DNA from: Hydrogenobaculum sp. Y04AAS1
Lineage (GTDB): Bacteria > Aquificota > Aquificia > Aquificales > Aquificaceae
Length of the DNA stretch: 64,000 bases
Assembly: GCF_000020785.1 (NCBI RefSeq)
Contig: NC_011126.1
Span: forward strand, 372,001-436,000
Reading direction: 5' to 3'
Of this stretch, positions 32,041-43,066 are shown piece by piece (the stretch's first letter is position 1; the number at the start of each line of letters is the position of its first letter). Both the position numbers and the translations under genes were made by a program. Under the pieces are notes generated by a model. The model saw only the letters and a list, made by a program, of their open reading frames with translations, made no database searches and was not told where the DNA came from.

Positions 32041-33824
32041 CAAGTGATTTTTATATGCAGTTCTTTAAGTTGCTTATCTGAAACTACATCTGGAGCACCG
32101 GTAAGCAAGCAAGTACCTTTCTGGGTTTTGGGGAAAGCTATAACATCTCTTATAGAGTCAAAACCAAGCATCATAGCCATAAGTCTATCAAAACCAAAGG
32201 CCAGCCCTCCATGTGGTGGTGCTCCGTATTTTAGAGCTTCCAATAAAAATCCAAACTTCATAGCTGCTTCTTCATCCGTTATATTTAAAATCTTAAATAC
32301 AAGCTTCTGTATATCTTGCTTGTGTATTCTTATAGAACCTCCTCCTATCTCAACACCGTTTAGCACAATATCGTAAGCCCTTGCACCAATGTTTTCACCA
32401 ATATTAATTATATCTTCTTTATCGGACTTGTCAACAATATATTTTATCTTATCTAAATCCTCTGTTTTTGGAGATGTGAAAGGATGGTGCATAGCCTCAA
32501 GCCTTCCTTCCTCTTCATTGTATTCAAACATTGGAAAATCCACTACCCATAGAAACGCAAATTTGGATTCATCTATAAGATTTAGCATCTTACCAAGTTG
32601 CAATCTTAAATTTCCAAGTATTTTATATACGTTTTTAGGCTTGTCTGCTGAGAAAAATATCATATCTTGATCTTTGGCCTCAAGCCTTGAAAGCATCGCT
32701 TTTATCTCTTCTTCTGTAAGGAATTTGGCTATGGGGGAGCTAAACTCACCATTTTCAATTTTTCCCCAAGCAAGTCCTTTTGCACCTAATCCTTTTACAT
32801 ATTCTGTAAGATTGTCTATCTCTTTTCTTGATAAAATTTTGTTTATTTTTATAGCTTTTATAATACCTTTTTGCTCTATAGCGCTTTTAAATACGTTGAA
32901 GTTGGTATTTTTGAAGATATCACTAAGGTCTACAAGCTCTAAGCCAAACCTTGTATCTGGTTTATCAGAGCCATATCGTTCCATCGCTTCTTTGTAGGTG
33001 ATTCTTTTAAAGGGTGTACTCAGCTCTATGTCTAAAAGCTCTAAAAATAGTTTAGAAAGAAGTTTTTCTGATATTTCCATGATATCTTGTTCTTCTACGA
33101 ATGACATTTCAAAATCTATCTGGGTAAATTCTGGTTGTCTGTCAGACCTTAGATCTTCATCTCTAAAGCATCTTGCTATTTGAAAGTATCTATCAAAGCC
33201 AGATATCATAAGTATTTGTTTGAAAAGCTGTGGGGATTGAGGAAGAGCATAGAATTTGCCAGGGTGAAGCCTTGATGGCACCAAGAAATCTCTTGCTCCT
33301 TCTGGTGTTGATTTTATTAAAAAAGGTGTCTCTATCTCGTAAAAGCCGTTTTCTTCAAAAAAATCCCTTGTTATCTTAAGGGCTTTACTTCTTGTTTTTA
33401 TAGCTTTTTGAAACTTTGGTCTTCTTAAATCAAGATATCTATATTTTAATCTTAGTTCCTCTGAAATATCTACATTATCATCTATGGGAAACGGCAATGT
33501 CTCCGATGCGTTTAAAAGCTCAATACGCTCTATTAAAAGTTCTACGTTGCCAGATTTTATTTTTGGATTTTCCGTACCGGATGGTCTTCTTCTTACCAAA
33601 CCTTCTACCAATACAACGCTTTCTTCTTTAAAATGCTTTGCTATATCATAAAGTTCTTTATTGCCCGATTCTTCTAAAACCGCCTGAAGTTTACCTTCTT
33701 TATCTCTTAAATCAATAAACAAAACACCGCCGTGATCTCTTATGGAATCTATCCATCCTGCCAATTTAACGTGTTTTCCTATAAAGCTATCGTCTACTAA
33801 GCCTATATATGTGTCTCTTAACAT
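32040..33824 (-). CDS. aspS: Aspartyl-tRNA synthetase (bacterial type)
   Basis: 594 residues. OB anticodon-binding domain first (about 1-105: KLAGWIDSIRDHGGVLFIDLRD), class II catalytic core with motif 2 FQIARCFRDEDLRSDRQPEFTQ (given here for position, residues about 215-236), an inserted GAD domain (about 300-410), and motif 3 GLAFGFDRLMAMMLG. Heads the run to dinG, infC, rpmI and proB. TATAAT lies 6 nt before the ATG. Confidence 0.96.
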   Translation of the reverse strand: MLRDTYIGLVDDSFIGKHVKLAGWIDSIRDHGGVLFIDLRDKEGKLQAVLEESGNKELYDIAKHFKEESVVLVEGLVRRRPSGTENPKIKSGNVELLIERIELLNASETLPFPIDDNVDISEELRLKYRYLDLRRPKFQKAIKTRSKALKITRDFFEENGFYEIETPFLIKSTPEGARDFLVPSRLHPGKFYALPQSPQLFKQILMISGFDRYFQIARCFRDEDLRSDRQPEFTQIDFEMSFVEEQDIMEISEKLLSKLFLELLDIELSTPFKRITYKEAMERYGSDKPDTRFGLELVDLSDIFKNTNFNVFKSAIEQKGIIKAIKINKILSRKEIDNLTEYVKGLGAKGLAWGKIENGEFSSPIAKFLTEEEIKAMLSRLEAKDQDMIFFSADKPKNVYKILGNLRLQLGKMLNLIDESKFAFLWVVDFPMFEYNEEEGRLEAMHHPFTSPKTEDLDKIKYIVDKSDKEDIINIGENIGARAYDIVLNGVEIGGGSIRIHKQDIQKLVFKILNITDEEAAMKFGFLLEALKYGAPPHGGLAFGFDRLMAMMLGFDSIRDVIAFPKTQKGTCLLTGAPDVVSDKQLKELHIKIT

Positions 33825-33893
33825 GCTTATATTATATACTAAAAATCTTATATCATTGAAATTTTATTTGATAGGTATATAATAAATTTTATG
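33822..33893. promoter_or_regulatory. Divergent leaderless-type promoters of aspS and the secreted protein gene
   Basis: Minus: TATAAT (33836-33831), 6 nt, ATG of aspS. Plus: TATAAT (33878-33883), 7 nt, ATG at 33891. No Shine-Dalgarno on either side. Confidence 0.65.
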
Positions 33894-34331
33894 TTAAAGC
33901 GGGGAGTGGTTGTTTTAGGGTTTTTTCTATTTGGACATTTGTCTTTTTCTAAACCGCTAAAACTTGATATAAAAATACCATGTAAGGATGTAAATTTTAA
34001 AACTAACTATCATACATACACAAGTATATCATCCCCTTTGCCAAGAGATGAGAAGCAAAGTGTGGGATTTTCATTCTTTTTCAACAGGCTTCCTTCTGTA
34101 AGCGCTATAGTGGATAATATCAGGTCTCTTAATTTATCAAAAACTTATCAAGAACCACCCCCAGAGATATACACCTCTGATATAAGGAGACATGCTGATT
34201 ATTACGAAAAAGATATTATTACCAAAAATACATATATAAGACCTACCAACAAAGGCAATGAACTTGTTCAACTTTATAAAAACGATCCCCAGCTGGATTT
34301 TGGTGTAGCTCTAAACGCTCGTTTCAAATAG
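33891..34331 (+). CDS. Hypothetical exported protein
   Basis: 146 residues with a Sec signal peptide (KR, hydrophobic 5-17, cleavage near LSFS-K). The mature part is polar, contains one Cys (PCKDV), a Pro run (QEPPPEIYTSD) and no domain I recognise. Its last segment GVALNARF ends in Phe, weakly like an outer-membrane strand, but it is too short for a barrel. Transcribed divergently from aspS; followed by a 250-bp AT-rich interval. Confidence 0.55.
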   Translation: MLKRGVVVLGFFLFGHLSFSKPLKLDIKIPCKDVNFKTNYHTYTSISSPLPRDEKQSVGFSFFFNRLPSVSAIVDNIRSLNLSKTYQEPPPEIYTSDIRRHADYYEKDIITKNTYIRPTNKGNELVQLYKNDPQLDFGVALNARFK

Positions 34332-34545
34332 TGAAAACTTGATCTAAACTTGATTTACTTGCTATATAGTAATTTTTTTTGAAATTTCATTTTTAGTTAG
34401 TATATATATACTTTTTATTAAAAAATAGTTTTACACGTATATTTCACAACGCTTATATATTATGAGTTATTTTTATTTTACTATTATCATATGATATATT
34501 ACATTGTAATAAGATAATTTTTCAGTTAAATTAAACTTATGTAGG

Positions 34546-34573
34546 TTGGTTGACGCTAATCAACCAAAGGAGG
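34546..34573 (+). promoter_or_regulatory. Perfect 8-bp inverted repeat abutting the Rieske gene ribosome-binding site
   Basis: TTGGTTGA (34546-34553), 6-nt loop, TCAACCAA (34560-34567), then AAAGGAGG ending at 34573. Could be an operator or a 5'-leader hairpin limiting access to the ribosome-binding site. Upstream (34332-34545) the DNA is very AT-rich with no gene; TTGTAA at 34504 may be a -35 box. Confidence 0.45.
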
Positions 34574-34581
34574 TTTTGCGT

Positions 34582-35133
34582 ATGGAAGCGTCAAGACGTG
34601 ATTTTTTGGAATATACAGTTGGTGCATTTGGCGTTATGGCAGCGGTAGGAGTGCTATATCCAGTATTAAAAAGTTTAGGTCCAAACGCAGCTACCAGTTT
34701 ACAGTCAAAAGTATCTTATGATATATCTCAATTTAAACCTTTAGAGCTAAGAGTTACATCATGGAGAGGTTTTCCTACTTTTGTTATGAAACTACCAACG
34801 CCTTTTGATTGGAATGGACCAGAAAGAGATAACAAGTATAAAAATCATAATAAAGACATATTGGGTAATCATAACGTATACGCTATCATAGGTGTATGTA
34901 CTCATCTTGGTTGTATTCCTTTGTGGAAACTAGATGGAGATCCAGGGGTACATCTTCCAAATACTCCCATATTTCATTGTCCTTGTCACGGTAGTTTATA
35001 TACTCCTTGGGGAGATAACATATCTGGTCCAGCACCTTTACCTCTTGGTATACCACCGCAAGCTTTAAACGGCAATATCCTTGAGATAGGTACTCCTGGT
35101 TTTGTTAAGAAGTTCTGGGATCCTTATACTTGA
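34582..35133 (+). CDS. Rieske iron-sulfur protein with Tat-type signal
   Basis: 183 residues from the ATG at 34582, which follows AAAGGAGG; an open extension to 34546 runs through the hairpin and is rejected. N-terminal R-R-D-F-L with a hydrophobic helix (about 13-30) is a Tat-type signal anchor. The 2Fe-2S ligands are Cys106 and His108 (CTHLGC) and Cys133 and His136 (CPCHGS); Cys111 and Cys135 would form the disulfide. Pro-loop GPAPLPLGIPPQ follows. Cytochrome b and c1 genes, its usual partners, are absent; instead cydA follows after 30 nt. Confidence 0.92.
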   Translation: MEASRRDFLEYTVGAFGVMAAVGVLYPVLKSLGPNAATSLQSKVSYDISQFKPLELRVTSWRGFPTFVMKLPTPFDWNGPERDNKYKNHNKDILGNHNVYAIIGVCTHLGCIPLWKLDGDPGVHLPNTPIFHCPCHGSLYTPWGDNISGPAPLPLGIPPQALNGNILEIGTPGFVKKFWDPYT

Positions 35134-35163
35134 TTAATAATCTTTTAAAAGGAGGTATAGATT

Positions 35164-36708
35164 ATGGACTTGCTTGACTTGTCCAGGTTTCAGTTTGCCT
35201 TTACGGCGATCGTCCACTTTATTTTTGTGCCTCTTACGTTGGGGCTCTCTGTGTTCATAGCCATAGTAAAGACTATAGCTTACAAAACCAAAGATCCTAA
35301 GTATGACAAATTGGCTATGTTTTTGATGAAGCTTTTTGCAGTAAACTTTGCTGCTGGTGTGGCTACAGGTCTTACTATGGAGTTTGAGTTTGGTACAAAT
35401 TGGTTTACCTATTCAAAGTTTGTAGGTGACATCTTTGGAGCACCGCTTGCCATTGAAGGTCTTATGGCTTTCTTCTTAGAGTCAACTTTTATAGGTGTAT
35501 TCTTATTTGGAAAAGATAGAATATCTGATGGTATGCACACGTTTTCCGCTTGGATGGTAGCTCTTGGTAGCAACCTATCCGCTCTTTGGATTTTAATAGC
35601 AAATTCGTGGATGCAAACCCCTGCTGGATACAAAATAGTCCAAACTCCACAAGGTATAAGAGCCGAGCTTACAAACTTTTGGGAAGCTGTTATAAACCAT
35701 ACTACTGTCATAAGGCTTTTGCATACTGTAACAGCAGGTCAAATTACCGCTGGTTTTTTTGTAATGGGTGTAATGGCTTATTTCTTATTAAGAAACAAAA
35801 ATATCGACATGGCCAAAGCTGGTTTAAAAGTAGCTCTTATTTTTACTGTCATAGTATCCGTATCTGAAATTATAATAGGGGACACGGCTGGACACTTAGT
35901 GGCAGAATATCAACCCCTTAAACTTGCTATGATGGAAGGTAAATGGAACACCGAGCAACCAGCTTCTTTAGATGTTTTTGGTTATGTAGACCAAAGTGCC
36001 CAAAAGACTTATCCTTTTATACAAATCCCTGGTTTGTTATCTTTCTTGTCTTATCATAACTTTGATGCCAAAGTATACGGTATAAACGATTTGATAACTA
36101 TGTACGATCAAAAAGCCCAAAACTATGCAAACGAAGAAAAAACATTAGAAGCCCAATACGCTTCTAATCCAAACCCAGCTTTGAAAGACAAGATAGTGGC
36201 CGATAAAGCTTATGCCAAAGCTTACAACATTTCTTTAAAAGATCTACCACCTATAAATCTTGTCTTCATGCCATTTCATATAATGGTTGGTCTTGGATTT
36301 TTCTTTGCATTTGTAACTTTGTGGGGTCTATATCTCTATAAAAAAGGTACTCTTTATACCAACAAAGCTTTCTTAAAGACCGTTTTATATTCAATTCCCC
36401 TTCCATTTATAGCTTCTGAGCTTGGCTGGATGACCGCTGAAATAGGTCGTCAACCTTGGATAGTTACTGGCGTGCTTAAAACTGCCGATGCTGTATCTTT
36501 TAATTCTACTTCAAATGTAATGTTCTCTGTGCTTACTTTCGTGACAATATACATACTACTATTCTACGTATATGTAACCACTATGATAAAGAAAGTAAAA
36601 GAGTACGAAGACACCGAGGCTCCTTCTACAGCTCCAGCTATGGGCTCGACGAGTACAGCTTTGCAAGCTTCTAAGACAGATTTGAACAACGATAACAGGA
36701 TTTCTTAA
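35164..36708 (+). CDS. cydA: Cytochrome bd quinol oxidase subunit I
   Basis: 514 residues, about nine transmembrane helices. Haem ligands by position: His18 (AIVHFIFVPLTLGL), His187 (RLLHTVTAG) and Met423 (GWMTAEIGRQPW). The Q-loop between is of the short type. The enzyme oxidises quinol and reduces oxygen without pumping protons, with high oxygen affinity. AAAGGAGG precedes the ATG. The C-terminal 40 residues are a polar Ser/Thr/Ala tail of unknown use. Confidence 0.95.
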   Translation: MDLLDLSRFQFAFTAIVHFIFVPLTLGLSVFIAIVKTIAYKTKDPKYDKLAMFLMKLFAVNFAAGVATGLTMEFEFGTNWFTYSKFVGDIFGAPLAIEGLMAFFLESTFIGVFLFGKDRISDGMHTFSAWMVALGSNLSALWILIANSWMQTPAGYKIVQTPQGIRAELTNFWEAVINHTTVIRLLHTVTAGQITAGFFVMGVMAYFLLRNKNIDMAKAGLKVALIFTVIVSVSEIIIGDTAGHLVAEYQPLKLAMMEGKWNTEQPASLDVFGYVDQSAQKTYPFIQIPGLLSFLSYHNFDAKVYGINDLITMYDQKAQNYANEEKTLEAQYASNPNPALKDKIVADKAYAKAYNISLKDLPPINLVFMPFHIMVGLGFFFAFVTLWGLYLYKKGTLYTNKAFLKTVLYSIPLPFIASELGWMTAEIGRQPWIVTGVLKTADAVSFNSTSNVMFSVLTFVTIYILLFYVYVTTMIKKVKEYEDTEAPSTAPAMGSTSTALQASKTDLNNDNRIS

Positions 36709-36721
36709 GGAGGTGAATACT

Positions 36722-37762
36722 ATGGGTATATTACCAGATGGACTTTTTACCTTACAAGGTTTGTGGTTTTTGATAGCAGGTGTATTTTTAATTGGCTACT
36801 CAATAACTGATGGATTTGATTTGGGTAGTGCTTTTCCTATGATATTTATGAAAAAAGAATATGACAGAATAGCTCTTTATAATTCTGTAGCGCCAGTATG
36901 GGATGGAAACGAAGTTTGGCTTATAGCTGGTGGCGGCTTACTGTTTGCTGCTTTTCCTACAGTTTACGCTGCTTCGTTTTCTGGCTTTTATTTAGCGATA
37001 CTTCTTGTCTTATGGGCTCTTATAGGAAGGGCTGTGGCTTTTGAATACCGCAACAAAAGAGAATCCATGGCTTGGAGGCATACATTTGATTTTATATACT
37101 GGCTTGGCAATGTTTTACCTGCTATTCTTTTTGGAGTTGCCGTAGGGAATGCTGTAGTAGGCGTACCTATAGATCAAGACGCTGTATACCATGGTACATT
37201 TTTCACGCTTTTAAGACCAGTACCTCTTGCAATGGGATTGGTAAGCTTTTTCATGTTTGCTATGCATGGAGCTGCATACTTGTTGCTTAAAACCGAAGGT
37301 TCTGTTTTCGAGATGGCTAAAAAGTACGCTAGCATAAGTGTTATAGGATATGTAATATCTGTAATATTAACAAACGCATTGGCAATGCAAGAAGCCCCAT
37401 TTTTGTATAAAAACTATTTTACTTATCCAATACTTTTTGCAATACCTTTGATGATGTTTGTAGGTGTTGTACTCTATGTAAGCTTACTAAAATCTGGTAA
37501 ATACGAAAAAATGGTTTATGCATCTGGGCTTGTTAATGCTTTCACTGTTTTAAATGTAGCTTGTGCTTCTTTCCCAGTTTTGATGCGCTCAAGTATAAAT
37601 CCAGATTACAGTCTAACAGTGTTTAACGCTTCTTCTTCTACCCTCACTCTAACAGTGATGCTTATTGTAACGGTTATATTTATGCCTATAGTTATATATT
37701 ATACTAGGTATGCGTATAAGGTATTTAGTGGAAAAGTAAGTGGAGAAAAGAGTTATTATTAA
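36722..37762 (+). CDS. cydB: Cytochrome bd quinol oxidase subunit II
   Basis: 346-residue polytopic partner of CydA. N-terminal signature GYSITDGFDLGSAFPMI, PVWDGNEVWLIAGGGLLFAAFP and RAVAFEYRNK match CydB. The open frame starts at GTG 36713, but AAGGAGGTG ends just after that and places the ATG at 36722 at optimal spacing, so the latter is chosen. Lies 13 nt after cydA and is followed by a terminator. No small CydX-like frame is evident after it. Confidence 0.95.
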   Translation: MGILPDGLFTLQGLWFLIAGVFLIGYSITDGFDLGSAFPMIFMKKEYDRIALYNSVAPVWDGNEVWLIAGGGLLFAAFPTVYAASFSGFYLAILLVLWALIGRAVAFEYRNKRESMAWRHTFDFIYWLGNVLPAILFGVAVGNAVVGVPIDQDAVYHGTFFTLLRPVPLAMGLVSFFMFAMHGAAYLLLKTEGSVFEMAKKYASISVIGYVISVILTNALAMQEAPFLYKNYFTYPILFAIPLMMFVGVVLYVSLLKSGKYEKMVYASGLVNAFTVLNVACASFPVLMRSSINPDYSLTVFNASSSTLTLTVMLIVTVIFMPIVIYYTRYAYKVFSGKVSGEKSYY

Positions 37763-37806
37763 TTTTCTTGAAGCGTCTTGATGCAACCATTCCTATCCTT
37801 CTTTTA

Positions 37807-37829
37807 CCCCTCTTTTGAGGGGGCTTTCT
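37807..37829 (+). terminator. Rho-independent terminator of the Rieske-cydAB operon
   Basis: CCCCTC - TTTT - GAGGGG hairpin followed by a pyrimidine-rich CTTTCT. The remaining 95 bp to the obg stop are AT-rich and featureless. Confidence 0.8.
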
Positions 37830-37924
37830 AAATATATAGTTAACTTATCATTAGAAATAATTTATCACTATGATACATATTATATATATCTATAAATATC
37901 TGATGAAACTGATTTTTTATGCTT

Positions 37925-38908
37925 TTAATGGTTCATTAAGTTTGTTATGTATTCTTTTAAGTATTCTATATTTTGTCCTGTGGTAGAAGAAACCGGTATA
38001 AAATCAAGGGATTTTTCTTTGGCTAATTTTTCTAAAAGCTCTAAATTTTCTTTCTTTGCTATATCAAGCTTTGTACCTACAATGGTTTTAACTTTTTGTA
38101 TTAAGCTTTTATCGTAAAGATAAATTTCAGTGATTAGGATTTCAAAATCTTTAACAGGGTTTTCGCTAGACAAATCGATAGCAAGAACCAAATATTTTGA
38201 ACGTTCTATGTGCTTTAAAAAATCAAGCCCAAGCCCAGCTCCTTTGTGAGCGTTTTCTATAATTCCTGGTATATCAGCGATGGTAAAAGATTTATCATCG
38301 GTTTTAATAACCCCTAACTCTGGATAAAGCGTAGTAAAAGGATAATCGGCGATTTTTGGATGTGCATTGGTTAAAACCAATAAAAGTGTTGATTTGCCAA
38401 CGTTTGGTAAGCCTACTATGGCTATGTCGGCTATTGTTTTTAATATAAGAATAAGCTCTTTTTCTTCTCCTTTTTTGCCATGTGTAAACTTTCTTGGAGT
38501 TTGATTTGTAGGTGTTGCAAAGTGAGCGTTGCCAAGACCACCATCTCCGCCTTTTGCCACTACACAACTTTGACCATGTTTTACAAGGTCACATAGAACA
38601 TCGTTGGTTTTTTTATCTATTACTATAGTTCCTACTGGCACTTTTATTACAATGTCTTTACCGTTTTTACCATGCTGATTTTTTGGTTTTCCATGCTCTC
38701 CGTTTTGAGCTACAAAATGCCTTTTATATTTAAAATCCAAAAACGTTGTTTTTGAAGAATCCGCTTGTAATATAACAGAACCGCCTTTTCCTCCATCTCC
38801 ACCTGCAGGCCCCCCATAAGGTCTATACTTTTCTCTTAAAAAATAAACTCCTCCGTTTCCACCATCTCCAGCTTTTACCTTTATTTGGGCTATATCTATA
38901 AAATTCAA
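37925..38908 (-). CDS. obg: GTPase Obg/CgtA
   Basis: 327 residues. N-terminal Obg glycine-rich domain (about 1-155, many G-G-x-G-G turns such as [11 protein letters not shown] and [12 protein letters not shown]), then the G domain with [10 protein letters not shown], switch [16 protein letters not shown] and TKLD. The C-terminal OCT domain is missing, as in many thermophiles. Acts in large-subunit ribosome assembly. TTG start at 38908, 7 nt after the gapA stop. Confidence 0.94.
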
Positions 38909-38915
38909 TTTTGTT

Positions 38916-40634
<1,719 letters not shown>

Positions 40635-40635
<1 letters not shown>

Positions 40636-40973
40636 CAACCCGGAGGCCACATCATCGGTCTTCCGCCTATTATGTGTAGGTGTATATGAAAAACCGTTTG
40701 ACCTCCATACTCTCCTACGTTGAAAACAAGTCTATAGCCTTCTTTTAAGTTTAGCGTATTGGCTATATCTTTAGCCTTTAGTATCATCTTGCCCACCAGA
40801 GCTTCATCTTTCTCGGTCAGAGCTTGTATCCCTTCTATATGCTTTTTTGGTATTATAAGTACATGCGTTGGAGCCACAGGTTTTATATCTTTAAAAGCCG
40901 CAAAAAGCTCATCTTCGTAAACTATATCCGACCCAATCTCCTTATTTGCTATCTTACAAAAAATACATTCCAT
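40635..40973 (-). CDS. HIT family nucleotide-binding protein (HinT-like)
   Basis: 112 residues: CIFCKIANKEIGSDIVYED with a zinc-type Cys-x-x-Cys, then the histidine triad VFHIHLHIIGGRPM. HinT-type proteins hydrolyse adenosine phosphoramidates. TAAAAT lies 7 nt before the ATG with no Shine-Dalgarno. Confidence 0.92.
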
Positions 40974-41026
40974 AATTTTTATTTTAGCATATTTTGCTTA
41001 ATAATACTAATAGTGTGTATAAGTTC

Positions 41027-41141
41027 ACTACATCGTGAACACATAAACTGTGGCATACTTGTAAACCATGTTAGACTTGTCTGTTCTTTAGCTCTGAAAT
41101 GCGCTACAAGTATACCACGCTTCACAAGTATGCCACGCCCC
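41027..41141. repeat. Intergenic repeat cluster (TATAAGTTCA motif and 18-bp units)
   Basis: Part of the 480-bp gene-free interval 40974-41453. Starts with TATAAGTTCACTACATCGTG, related to 21562 and 54773. An inverted core TGGCATACTTGT lies at 41051-41062; direct cores ACAAGTATACCA at 41106-41117 and ACAAGTATGCCA at 41124-41135 follow at 18-bp pitch with spacers CGCTTC and CGCCCC. Confidence 0.8.
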
Positions 41142-41229
41142 GATAGCGCTCTAGTGTGCTAAAGGCATTTCTCATAGTTTCTGAGTGACTGTTTTGTTTA
41201 TTAGAATTAAAATGCGATGTTATCGCTCT
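41142..41229. mobile_element. Intergenic copy of the interspersed element with 11-bp direct repeats
   Basis: Flanks GATAGCGCTCT (41142-41152) and GTTATCGCTCT (41219-41229) match at 9 of 11 positions. The 66-bp core starts AGTGTGCTAAAGGCATTTCT and ends AAAATGCGAT. On the minus strand, the core and flank still translate with Y-F-K, A-I-T-S-H-F and H-S-E resembling the DinG segment, but with a stop-prone, decayed frame. It lies directly next to an 18-bp repeat unit. Confidence 0.75.
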
Positions 41230-41360
41230 GTTTAGATTCTTGAAATAATATATCCTTGTTCAGAGAGATATTTTAAAGAATAATAAGTAGAGTAAACCAG
41301 TTTCTACATTTAAAAGGTTATCATATGAAGTTTTGCAAATATTCAACAGGAGATTACATC

Positions 41361-41445
41361 ATGAGATACAAAACTATTGACAAGATTCTAAGAAGGTATT
41401 TGTTCATATAATCTATCTGAACTTATAAAACTACTTTGTGGTATA
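41361..41445 (+). pseudogene. Short gene remnant
   Basis: AGGAG at about 41348 is followed by ATG 41361 and 16 codons (M-R-Y-K-T-I-D-K-I-L-R-R-Y-L-F-I), then TAA. Shifting frame by one base continues as Y-N-L-S-E-L-I-K-L-L-C-G. Probably the start of a decayed small gene, possibly an antitoxin-like protein. Too short to identify. Confidence 0.3.
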
Positions 41446-41453
41446 ATCACAAT

Positions 41454-42990
41454 ATGAAGCTTTTACCAATAGGTATACAAACATTTGAAAAAATAAGAAA
41501 TAGCAACTATTATTATGTAGATAAAACAATGTTTGTTAAAAAATTAGAAAACGGTGGATATTATTTTTTATCCCGCCCAAGAAGGTTTGGAAAATCTCTT
41601 TTTCTTGATACACTAAAAGAAGCATTTTCTGGCAACAAAGAGCTTTTTAAAGGACTTTATCTATACGATAATTGGAATTGGGAGAAAAAGTATCCAGTGA
41701 TAAGGCTTGATTTAAGCCAAGCTTATCCAGATACAGAGGAAAATCTTCAAAAATCTATCAATTCTTTTTTGAGAAAAATATCAAATGAGCATGGAATACC
41801 CTTAGAAGAAGAGATCATAGGCCTAAAATTCCAAGAGCTCATCCAAAAATTATACGAAAAATACAATCAAAAAGTAGTAGTGCTTATAGATGAATACGAT
41901 AAGCCTATTCTTGATGTAATAGAAGATGTAGAAAAGGCAAAGCAAAATAGAGAGATACTAAAAAAGTTTTTTGAGATATTAAAGCCCTCTGACCCATACC
42001 TAAAGCTTGTCTTTCTTACAGGGGTATCAAGGTTTTCTAAGGTATCTATCTTTAGTGGACTGAATCAACTTCAAGATATCACTTTAAATGAAGAGTTTTC
42101 AACTGTATGCGGTTATACCCAATCTGAGCTTGAAAGTGTATTTTCCGATAGACTAAAAGATTTTGATAAAGAGAAGGTAAAACAGTGGTACAACGGTTAT
42201 AGTTGGCTTGGAGAGAGTGTTTACAATCCTTTTGATATACTGCTGTTGTTTGATAAGAAAATTTTTAAACCATACTGGTTTGAGGCAGAAACACCTACAT
42301 TTTTGATAAAGATGATTGTGGAAAATCAATACTACCTACCAGAGCTTGAAAACCTTGAAGTAGGAGAAGAGATTTTATCTAATCTTGATGTAGACAACAT
42401 AATGGTAGAAAATCTTTTGTTTCAATTAGGATATCTTACGATAAAAGAGTTTTTAGAAGAAGATGGAGTGTATATCCTATCTTATCCAAACTTAGAAGTA
42501 AGGAAAAGTTTAAACAACGCCTTTCTTTTTTATTTAGATTTTGGCACTAGTAATATAACAAAAACAGAACTTAATATAAAACAAATTTTCAAATTCTTAA
42601 AGAGAAAAATATAAACAAACTAAAAGATGCTATATACACATTATTTGCCAGCATCTCACATGATCGGTATAGAAAAACGGCATAGACTCCTATGAAGGTT
42701 TTTACGCATCTATTGTATATGCGCTTTTTAACGGAGCAGGGCTAAATGTGATAGCAGAAGACAACACAAACAAAGGTCAGATAGATCTTAGTGTCTTTAA
42801 CCAAGACAGCGTTTATATTATAGAGTTTAAGGTAGTAGAAGACAAAGAAGAGGGTATCGCTTTAAAACAGATAAAAGAGAAAAAATATTATGAAAAGTAT
42901 ATAGGCAAGTACCAAGAGATCTATCTAATAGGTATAGAGTTTAGTAAAAAAGATAAGAACGTTGTGGGCTTTGAGTGGGAAAAGGTATAG
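41454..42990 (+). pseudogene. AAA-ATPase-like / PD-(D/E)XK nuclease gene, copy 1, frameshifted twice
   Basis: Starts KLLPIGIQTFEKIR, with YYVDKTMFVKKL and the Walker-A-like RPRRFGKSLFLDTL, then LIDEYDKPI (Walker B), which is the PF09820 AAA-ATPase_like pattern. The frame breaks near 42598 (TTAAAGAG), stopping at 42614. A second frame gives the missing N-L-K-D-A-I-Y-T-L-F-A-S region, a second one-base loss occurs near 42676, and a third frame (42748-42990) carries the nuclease core GQIDLSVF with YIIEFKVVED (PF08011). Total length is 1537 nt, the same as copy 2. A TATAAT box lies 6 nt before the ATG. Family function is unknown; many bacteria carry decayed families of it. Confidence 0.85.
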
Positions 42991-43066
42991 TATTTCATCT
43001 GAATCGTTTAGATTCCAATATCAGCATAGTCTGCCAAATGCTTTTGATTTGTAGTAAAATAAATCT

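Noticed and set aside
41454-42990. Programmed ribosomal frameshift joining the two halves of the AAA/PDDEXK gene
   Set aside because: No slippery heptamer followed by a stable structure is visible, and copy 1 has a second unrelated break; decay is simpler. The shared position is still listed as a finding.
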